This document shows positions 27,772-33,423 of a stretch of 33,423 nucleotides of DNA, one piece after another. Both the position numbers and the translations under genes were made by a program. This DNA comes from an uncultured Alphaproteobacteria bacterium (GTDB lineage Bacteria; Pseudomonadota; Alphaproteobacteria; Rhodobacterales; Rhodobacteraceae), in NCBI GenBank assembly GCA_902596605.1, contig CACJUU010000019.1, positions 1-33,423 of the forward strand. Direction: 5' to 3'. Each line of letters starts with the position of its first letter. The first letter of the stretch is position 1. Under the pieces are notes generated by a model. It was not told the origin of the DNA and made no database searches. It saw only the letters and a list, made by a program, of their open reading frames with translations.

Positions 27772-27929
27772 TTATACAGCCTTTAGAACATAACTCGAAA
27801 AAGATCCTTGCAATAACAAGAATAAGCCATGACGAAATATTTACACTAAGTGGTTCACATGGCGGTTCACCTCTCGATTTTTTTTGCAGTGCTTCAGATA
27901 AAAATAACCTAAACATTGGTGACCTTGTA
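27771..27929 (+). other. In-frame N-terminal extension of RNase R lacking a canonical start
   Basis: The RNase R frame is open from just after a TGA at 27753-27755 to the first GTG at 27930, yet has no ATG, GTG or TTG. It encodes a stretch with GGSPLDFFCSASDKNNLNIGDLVVTSIKF, which follows the usual pattern of the first OB (cold-shock) domain of RNase R, where a conserved G-D-x-V precedes the next strand. The first plausible initiators are ATT (27771) and ATA (27774), overlapping or touching the topA stop (TAATT). No Shine-Dalgarno is evident. Alternatives are -1 frameshifting from topA, initiation at GTG 27930 giving a trimmed domain, or an error in the A-rich run. Confidence 0.55.
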
Positions 27930-29678
27930 GTGACTTCTATTAAGTTTTTCAAAGAACGAAGCCCTGAGGTATCGATTTTAAAGAAAATACAATATCCAAA
28001 GAATTATATATTCGCTGTGTATCTCCATGATCAAACGGGCGCGAAATTAGCTCTATTATCAAATAAAAGGGATAAACCACTTAGTGTACTTCCATTAAAA
28101 CAGGGAGCAAATTTTGACCAAAAATTTGGATATTTTGCGATAGGGGCCCCATCAAAATATCCCAAGAACTCAAAAATACACGATTTTCATATTTTTGGCT
28201 CTATAAATTGTACAAGTAGCTACTCAAAAATTGCTGCAATCGAATGGAACCTGAGACAGTTTTTTCCTAAAAGGATACTAAATGAAGCAAAAAAAATATT
28301 TGATAATTATAAAATTTCAAACAATGAGCATCAAATAGCTAAACCCTTTATTACTGTAGACCCAGATGACGCTAAGGATTTAGATGATGCCATTTACATA
28401 GAGACAGATAATTCAAAGAATAATCCAGGAGGCATAGTTTTATTCGTTGGTATTGCAGATGTGTCATTTTTTGTCAAACCGAATTCTATTATTGATAGAG
28501 AGGCCTTAAAAAGGGGGAACTCAACATATTTTCCTGATAAAGTTATTCCTATGCTCCCAGAAGATTTGAGTAATAATCTCTGCTCGTTAAAGGAAAACTC
28601 ACCTAAAAAAGCAGTAGTAGTCAAAATGCGCTTAGATCATAGAGGTTGCAAGATAAAGCATGAATTTATCAGAGGCATAATTACTGTTGAAAAAAATTAC
28701 TCTTATAAAAACTTTGAAGCCTTTTTATCGGATTGCAAAACAAAAAAAAAATATAGTGTATATAAGAAAGCATTAAATATTCTAAAGCAATCGCCACATT
28801 TAAAAAATCGCTTAAATTTAAATTTGGCTGAGAAAAAGATTTCATTATCTTCCAAAGGTTACCCTACAAAAGTTTTTGAAAAGAACAGTCTAAGAAGCAA
28901 CGAACTTGTTGAAATGACTATGATACTTTCAAATCTCTGCGTGTCACAAACTCTTAGTCAATCTATTACAAAATACCTTTCTCGATACCATGAAATACCC
29001 GACAAAAATGCTTTAAAAGATTTAAATATCTTTACGAGTCTTAATGATTTAGCAACAATTAGAGGAAAACATGTTTCTTCGAATTCATTCAATGCGCTAT
29101 TAAAACAATGCAAATATCCTGAAAAAAAAGAGTTGTTGAGCAACTTTATATTGCGGATATTACCAAAAGCAAAATACTCAGATGTAGAAGTTGGACATTT
29201 TGGACTTAACCTGCCTTTATATTGCCATTTTACATCTCCAATAAGAAGATATGCAGATCTTACCGTACATCGCTCATTAGCTTTCGCTCTAAAATGGGAA
29301 ATGGATGACTTCAATTTTATGGAGGATCATAAGGCAATTTGCAAAATCATTAACGAATCTGAAAAAAAATCGGTTGGCGCCGAGCGAGAGAGTTTAGATC
29401 GCTATTCAGCCCTATTTATGTCTAAGCACATTGATGATTACTTCGATGGTATAGTTTCAGGTTCCTCCAGATCCTGTATTTTTATAAAACTGAAAAAATT
29501 CCCAATTGAGGGTGTATTATTAAAAAAATATTTAGACTTCAAGAACGAAAGAAAAAGATTTTCGTTTAAATATGGAAAACGTAAAGCGAGAGATAAGGGG
29601 TTATCTACTGGAGATGAAGTTCGCGTAAAGTTAGTATCAGTGCTGCCGTATAATGGATCGATAACCTTCTCACTTTAA
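27930..29678 (+). CDS. rnr: Ribonuclease R (RNB-family 3'-5' exoribonuclease)
   Basis: Processive 3'-5' exonuclease that degrades structured RNA. 582 residues from GTG 27930, more if the upstream in-frame stretch is translated. The RNB catalytic domain carries the metal-binding aspartates in TVDPDDAKDLDDAIY (about residues 145-160). RGNSTYFPDKVIPMLPEDLSNNLCSLKE and GHFGLNLPLYCHFTSPIRRYADLTVHR are intact, so it should be active. A C-terminal S1 domain follows (from about DYFDGIVSG, residue 505). It lacks the N-terminal helix-turn-helix and the basic C-terminal tail of typical RNase R, making it a short form. Lineage and RNB wording favour RNase R over RNase II. It follows topA, and its stop overlaps that of convergent zapE. 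Confidence 0.92.
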   Translation: MTSIKFFKERSPEVSILKKIQYPKNYIFAVYLHDQTGAKLALLSNKRDKPLSVLPLKQGANFDQKFGYFAIGAPSKYPKNSKIHDFHIFGSINCTSSYSKIAAIEWNLRQFFPKRILNEAKKIFDNYKISNNEHQIAKPFITVDPDDAKDLDDAIYIETDNSKNNPGGIVLFVGIADVSFFVKPNSIIDREALKRGNSTYFPDKVIPMLPEDLSNNLCSLKENSPKKAVVVKMRLDHRGCKIKHEFIRGIITVEKNYSYKNFEAFLSDCKTKKKYSVYKKALNILKQSPHLKNRLNLNLAEKKISLSSKGYPTKVFEKNSLRSNELVEMTMILSNLCVSQTLSQSITKYLSRYHEIPDKNALKDLNIFTSLNDLATIRGKHVSSNSFNALLKQCKYPEKKELLSNFILRILPKAKYSDVEVGHFGLNLPLYCHFTSPIRRYADLTVHRSLAFALKWEMDDFNFMEDHKAICKIINESEKKSVGAERESLDRYSALFMSKHIDDYFDGIVSGSSRSCIFIKLKKFPIEGVLLKKYLDFKNERKRFSFKYGKRKARDKGLSTGDEVRVKLVSVLPYNGSITFSL

Positions 29679-30790
29679 CAAGTTTTCTCTCTATTGGGCC
29701 AATTGTTAGATTGCATTTCAAAGAGCCTTGAAACAGTTCTTTGAAATTCGAAGGTATTTTTTCCACTATTATATAATTTTTCTGGAGGCACCTCGGCTCT
29801 ACAAAGAATCTCTACTTCTTTATCATAAACACTGTCGATGAGATTAATAAATCTTTTAGCACTATCATCTCCACCATTCGACAAATCTGGAATTTCATCC
29901 AAAAACAATAATCTGATGTGGCTGACTATTTCTAAATAATCTGAAGCACTAAGAGGAATCGAACAGATTTCGCTGAATGTCAACAAGCCGACACCACTCT
30001 CGAACCTTTCTATTCTGAATTCGCGGCTGTTCATTTGTATCGTTATTCCTGCACCTCGATAAAGATTAAATTGAGATATGAGGTCATTAAATTGGCTGTT
30101 ATCTTTAGAAGACGTACTTAAAAAATATTTCTTCTTTCCGGCAATTTTTATCTTTCTGTAGTCAACATTTGCCGACAATTTCACTACATTCAAACTCGAC
30201 ACTATGATATCAATAAAGGGCAAAAACAACTTTCTATTTAGACCATCTTTATAAAGGTCATTAGGATGTCTGTTTGATGTTGTTACAATAGTTAATTTCT
30301 TTCCTAGGAATTCTTCAAAAACCCTTCCTACTATCATTGCATCTGCTACATCTGTTATCTGCATTTCATCTAAACAAAGCACTTGAATGTCTTTTATGTA
30401 CTCCGAAGCTACCGTTTTTATTGGATCTCTTATATTGTTTTCTCTCGCAATTTTTATGAGTTGATGCAGTTGCTTCATAAATTCATGAAAATGTATTCTC
30501 TTCTTTTCCTTTATATCCAATAGGTTGAAAAAAAGATCCATTAGCATTGATTTTCCTATACCAACACCTCCATAAATATACACTCCCATTTTTTCCTCAG
30601 AGGACTTTGGTGAAAAAAGCTTTGAAAACATTTTCCTAGTTTTTGTCTGATTCAGCTGTACACTCTTCTCCAATTTCTTTTTTAAAGCTTCAAGAAAAGT
30701 TACAAGTTTTTCTTGCGATTTGTTTTTCTCAATTTCATCGCTTGATATCATCTTGTTATAAATATTAAGAAGAGATTGCTCATCATTCAT
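29675..30790 (-). CDS. zapE: Cell division protein ZapE (AFG1-like ATPase)
   Basis: 371-residue AAA-type ATPase. In E. coli ZapE associates with the Z-ring late in division; mitochondrial AFG1/LACE1 homologues act in respiratory-complex turnover. Walker A is GGVGIGKS at residues 74-81, Walker B is VLCLDEMQITD at about 137-147, and the sensor region is LTIVTTSNRHPNDLYKDGLNR. FHEFMKQLH (101-109) is also family-typical. The start is ATG at 30790, overlapping the end of trhO by 8 nt, so the two are coupled. The stop codon overlaps that of rnr on the other strand. Confidence 0.94.
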   Translation of the reverse strand: MNDEQSLLNIYNKMISSDEIEKNKSQEKLVTFLEALKKKLEKSVQLNQTKTRKMFSKLFSPKSSEEKMGVYIYGGVGIGKSMLMDLFFNLLDIKEKKRIHFHEFMKQLHQLIKIARENNIRDPIKTVASEYIKDIQVLCLDEMQITDVADAMIVGRVFEEFLGKKLTIVTTSNRHPNDLYKDGLNRKLFLPFIDIIVSSLNVVKLSANVDYRKIKIAGKKKYFLSTSSKDNSQFNDLISQFNLYRGAGITIQMNSREFRIERFESGVGLLTFSEICSIPLSASDYLEIVSHIRLLFLDEIPDLSNGGDDSAKRFINLIDSVYDKEVEILCRAEVPPEKLYNSGKNTFEFQRTVSRLFEMQSNNWPNREKTC

Positions 30791-31685
30791 TTTTACTTCT
30801 TCTATCTTTCAGTAGATCAATTTGCTTTTTTCGTTCCTTTAGAGATAAAATTTTTTTATCTGTTTTAGTACCAAAACACTTATGGCAAGAAATCCCTTTT
30901 TCATAATGCTCATGGTTCCTATCAGTCAATCTCAAAGGACTTCTGCATGCGTGACATAACTCAAAGTCACCTGGTTCAAGATGGCTATTAACTGTTACCC
31001 GTTGGTCAAAAACAAAGCAATCTCCTTTCCATGTTGACGTCTCCGAATTTCCGACTTTATCTAAATAGTTTAATATACCACCCTTCAGATGATATACCTC
31101 TACTAATCCCTCACTTTTAAGTAAACTAGTTGCCTTTTCGCACCTTATTCCACCAGTACAAAACATCGCAATTTTTTTATTCTTAAGCGCCTTACCTTTA
31201 TCTTTCCACCACTCTACAAACTCATGAAAACTGACTGTTTGAGGATTTACGCTTCCCTCAAATGTACCTAATTCGACTTCAAAGTCGTTTCTAGTGTCGA
31301 TAGTAATAACCTCTTTTTTGGATATAAAAGAATCCCATTCTTCTGGTTCGATGTAGGTTCCAACAATCGCTGTAGGGTCAATTTCAGGAACCCCCAACGT
31401 GACAATTTCCTTTTTTACTTTAACACTTAATTTCTTGAAAACATTGGAGCTCACAAGATTTTCTTTAAAATCAGACCTTGTTAATGTAAAATTTTGTTTG
31501 AGAAAGCTTTTCACCTTTTCTGTCTTATCTTGGTCTAAAGAGCACATCCCATTAATACCCTCGTTACTAAGTATTATTGTACCTACCGCAGAATTCTCTT
31601 CGAGGAACGCTGCTAGTTTTGCTTTTTCTTTTTGCGGGTTCTTTAGATGCAAAAACTTGTAAAATGCTAGTATGTTTTTAGTCAT
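30783..31685 (-). CDS. trhO: tRNA uridine-34 hydroxylase TrhO (rhodanese-domain protein)
   Basis: 300 residues. TrhO (YceA) performs oxygen-dependent 5-hydroxylation of U34 in certain tRNAs. An N-terminal domain (FYKFLHLKNPQKEKAKL, then GTIILSNEGINGMCS) is followed by a rhodanese domain with VITIDTRNDFEVELGTFEGS and the active-site loop MFCTGGIRCEKA (cysteines near residues 175 and 180). A C-terminal Cys-rich segment has CHAC...CHKC, a likely zinc site seen in this family. The start is ATG at 31685. It precedes zapE with an 8-nt overlap and is divergent from ffh. Confidence 0.93.
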   Translation of the reverse strand: MTKNILAFYKFLHLKNPQKEKAKLAAFLEENSAVGTIILSNEGINGMCSLDQDKTEKVKSFLKQNFTLTRSDFKENLVSSNVFKKLSVKVKKEIVTLGVPEIDPTAIVGTYIEPEEWDSFISKKEVITIDTRNDFEVELGTFEGSVNPQTVSFHEFVEWWKDKGKALKNKKIAMFCTGGIRCEKATSLLKSEGLVEVYHLKGGILNYLDKVGNSETSTWKGDCFVFDQRVTVNSHLEPGDFELCHACRSPLRLTDRNHEHYEKGISCHKCFGTKTDKKILSLKERKKQIDLLKDRRSKNE

Positions 31686-31705
31686 ATTCGTCCTAATGAA
31701 GCAAA

Positions 31706-31729
31706 GCCAGCCAATTACATTTTGCTGGC
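31706..31729. repeat. Inverted repeat in the trhO/ffh divergent region
   Basis: GCCAGC (31706-31711) and GCTGGC (31724-31729) form a perfect 6-bp inverted repeat with a 12-nt spacer, between the divergent trhO and ffh starts. Its GC-rich arms stand out in AT-rich surroundings. It lies about 20 nt from the trhO ATG and 40-60 nt upstream of the proposed ffh start. There is no T-run in either direction, so it is not a terminator. It could be an operator or an mRNA leader hairpin, or may be chance. Confidence 0.35.
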
Positions 31730-31767
31730 AAACAGGGGTTTCCTTTTATTAACATTTATTTTATTGT

Positions 31768-31824
31768 ATCGAAACGTTATCACAAGGGTTCTCTAACGCA
31801 CTAGAAAAACTAACTAAGCAAGGG
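31768..31824 (+). other. In-frame N-terminal extension of Ffh lacking a canonical start
   Basis: The ffh frame is open from a TAA at 31750-31752 to the first GTG at 31825, with no ATG, GTG or TTG. The encoded residues include IETLSQGFSNALEKLTKQG, which aligns with the family's normal N-terminus (M-F-E-x-L-S...L-x-K-L-T-K-x-G-x-L). The first helix of the N domain is therefore encoded but has only ATC at 31768 as a near-cognate start, with no Shine-Dalgarno. A TTG at 31764-31766 is in another frame; a single-base insertion after it would also explain the pattern. Confidence 0.6.
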
Positions 31825-33219
31825 GTGCTTAGAGAGGATGAGATATCAACTGCTTTGCGAGAAGTCAGAATAGCTTTATTGGAAGCCGATGTATCATTAG
31901 AGATAACAAAAAGGTTTGTAAAAACCGTGGGAGAAAAAGCACGGGGACAAGCGGTAACTAAATCGGTTACTCCAGGTCAACAAGTAATTAAAATAGTGCA
32001 TGATGAATTAATTAAGGTCTTAGAAGGCCACAGCGAAACATCAAATGCTCTTAAAATTGACAATCCACCCGCAACAATTTTAATGGTAGGGTTACAAGGT
32101 TCGGGAAAAACTACAACATCAGCGAAATTAGCTTTAAGGTTACAAAATAAAGAAAAGAAAAAAGTTTTATTAGCTAGTTTAGACACAAGACGCCCAGCAG
32201 CCATGGAACAGCTTGAAATATTGGGTAAAAGTAACTCAATTGATACCTTACCAATTGTAAAGAGTCAGTCACCAGAGCAAATTACTTCCAGAGCAATGCA
32301 GCAAGCATCTTTAGGAGGATATGATGTGATTATTCTTGATTCTGCGGGCAGAATGCAAATAGACGATGAGCTAATGACAGAAATCGAAAAGATTAAAGAT
32401 TTAAGTAATCCTAATGAGACACTTCTGATAGCTGATGGATTGACCGGCCAGGAGGCCGTTAATGTAGCTAGCGACTTCAACCAGCGATTAAATATTTCAG
32501 GGGTTGTTTTAACTAGAATGGATGGCGATGGTAGAGGGGGAGCAGCCCTCTCGATGGTTTCAACGATAGGAAAATCGATAAAATTTATAGGTACTGGTGA
32601 GAAAGTTGATGCATTAGAAGAATTTCATCCTGATCGTATTGCTAGAAGAATACTAGGTATGGGTGATATAGTTTCCTTAGTTGAAAAAGCTTCTGAAACA
32701 CTGGAAGCCGAAAAAGCAGAGCGATCCATGCGCCGTTTCCAAAAAGGGTTGTTCAATATGAATGATTTAAAAAACCAGTTGGAGCAAATGCAAAAAATGG
32801 GTGGACTGCAGAGCTTGATGGGAATGATGCCCGGAATGGGAAAGCTCATGAAAAATTTAGATGATAAATCTCTTGATGACTCTGTTATAAAACGCCAAAT
32901 TGCCTTAATTCAATCAATGACTAAAAAAGAACGATTGGCTCCGAACCTTCTTCAGGCAAGTAGAAAGAAAAGGATAGCTCTTGGTGCAGGGCTAGAGGTA
33001 CCCGAATTAAATAAGTTGATCAAGATGCATAGGCAAATGTCAGATATGATGAAAAGAATGGGTAAAATGGGCGGCAAAGGCATGTTAAAAAGCTTCATGC
33101 AGCAGATGTCAGGAAAGAACGATGGTATGGCACCTTCTTTGGCTGATGCACAATTACTACAAAAGCAATTGGGATCGAAACTTCCGACAAACCTAACCGG
33201 ATTAAACTTTAAAAAATGA
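31825..33219 (+). CDS. ffh: Signal recognition particle protein Ffh
   Basis: SRP54 GTPase that binds signal sequences and 4.5S RNA and targets ribosomes to FtsY at the membrane. 464 residues from GTG 31825, about 20 short of the family. The G domain has GLQGSGKTTTSAKLA (about 89-103), DTRRPAAMEQL, DSAGRMQIDDELM and TRMDGDGRGGAALS. The M domain is methionine-rich (for example LMGMMPGMGKLMKN and MKRMGKMGGKGML), with the RNA-binding segment QIALIQSMTKKER. The GTG overlaps its own possible ribosome-binding purines and cuts off the first N-domain helix, so true translation probably begins upstream (see the separate entry). It is followed by a chorismate mutase gene, as in Rhodobacterales. Confidence 0.96.
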   Translation: MLREDEISTALREVRIALLEADVSLEITKRFVKTVGEKARGQAVTKSVTPGQQVIKIVHDELIKVLEGHSETSNALKIDNPPATILMVGLQGSGKTTTSAKLALRLQNKEKKKVLLASLDTRRPAAMEQLEILGKSNSIDTLPIVKSQSPEQITSRAMQQASLGGYDVIILDSAGRMQIDDELMTEIEKIKDLSNPNETLLIADGLTGQEAVNVASDFNQRLNISGVVLTRMDGDGRGGAALSMVSTIGKSIKFIGTGEKVDALEEFHPDRIARRILGMGDIVSLVEKASETLEAEKAERSMRRFQKGLFNMNDLKNQLEQMQKMGGLQSLMGMMPGMGKLMKNLDDKSLDDSVIKRQIALIQSMTKKERLAPNLLQASRKKRIALGAGLEVPELNKLIKMHRQMSDMMKRMGKMGGKGMLKSFMQQMSGKNDGMAPSLADAQLLQKQLGSKLPTNLTGLNFKK

Positions 33220-33223
33220 TCAA

Positions 33224-33423
33224 ATGAAAAAAAACAAAATTAATGTTGATTTATTGTTAAAAAATGAGAGAAGTACTATCGATAGGCTCGATGCAATAAT
33301 AATAAACGCTTTAATAGAAAGATTTTCGGTTACAAAGAGGATTGGATTAATAAAAGCTGAAAACAATATTGAGCCGCATGATGGAGAAAGGGAACAAGAA
33401 CAAGTGAAGACACTTGAAAAGCT
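33224..33423 (+). CDS. Chorismate mutase, AroQ class (N-terminal part, cut by window edge)
   Basis: 66 codons are visible from ATG at 33224, 4 nt after the ffh stop. The protein reads MKKNKINVDLLLKNERSTI, then DRLDAIIINALIERFSVTKRIGLIKAENNIEP, then REQEQVKTLEK. The spacing of R (IDRLDAIII), the RF-xxTKRIGxxKAE helix and the downstream R-E-xxQ matches AroQ chorismate mutases, which convert chorismate to prephenate for Phe/Tyr synthesis. A small chorismate mutase gene between ffh and rpsP is a known Rhodobacterales arrangement. The C-terminus lies beyond the window, so a fusion cannot be excluded. Confidence 0.85.
   Translation, partial: MKKNKINVDLLLKNERSTIDRLDAIIINALIERFSVTKRIGLIKAENNIEPHDGEREQEQVKTLEK

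Noticed and set aside
27829-27849. ATG at 27829 as a possible rnr start
   Set aside because: It is out of the rnr frame and hits a stop after six codons.

Overview
The window is a stretch of ordinary core chromosome from a low-GC (by eye well under 40% GC), highly compacted alphaproteobacterium. GcrA, the cox cluster ending in surf1-thrC, and the wording of NusG, MetG, Ffh and the small CoxF-like protein all resemble Rhodobacterales. I infer an AT-rich, probably marine, streamlined relative of that order. This rests on remembered family sequences, not on a search.

Layout. Positions 1-8545 (minus) hold the transcription/translation block tRNA-Trp, secE, nusG, rplK, rplA, rplJ, rplL, rpoB and the start of rpoC. 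A structured L10 leader and a probable terminator lie between rplA and rplJ. Positions 8698-10431 (plus) hold metG, which meets a small DUF2177 membrane protein gene (minus). Next come tRNA-Leu(UAA) and an unrecognised coiled-coil, tail-anchored protein (plus), then argF, argD and an orphan ABC-2 permease (minus). From 14657 to 16948 (plus) run gcrA, a DUF1178 gene and lysC. From 16966 to 25049 (minus) runs a cytochrome aa3 oxidase and threonine cluster: ctaC, ctaB, a CoxF-like gene, ctaG, ctaE, surf1, thrC, a RimJ-like acetyltransferase, an FAD-linked D-2-hydroxyacid dehydrogenase and a second acetyltransferase. Then topA and an RNase R gene (plus), zapE and trhO (minus), and finally ffh and the start of a chorismate mutase gene (plus).

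How the genes work together. The first block supplies RNA polymerase, the ribosomal stalk proteins and NusG/SecE. The cox cluster supplies subunits II and III, haem O synthesis and copper delivery for the terminal oxidase; subunit I is not in the window. argD/argF, lysC and thrC are scattered amino-acid biosynthesis genes. gcrA is an alphaproteobacterial cell-cycle regulator. topA, rnr, zapE, trhO and ffh are housekeeping genes.

I see no mobile element, CRISPR array, phage or defence island, and no clearly new multi-gene system. The most unusual signal concerns translation starts. Three genes (the FAD dehydrogenase, rnr and ffh) have family-conserved N-terminal sequence that is open in frame upstream of the first ATG/GTG/TTG, with only AUA, AUU or AUC available as plausible starts. 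The topA stop codon is also preceded by a -1 slippery heptamer that would lead directly into the start-less rnr frame. GcrA carries two AT-hook-like motifs, and all four convergent gene pairs meet with almost no space between stops.
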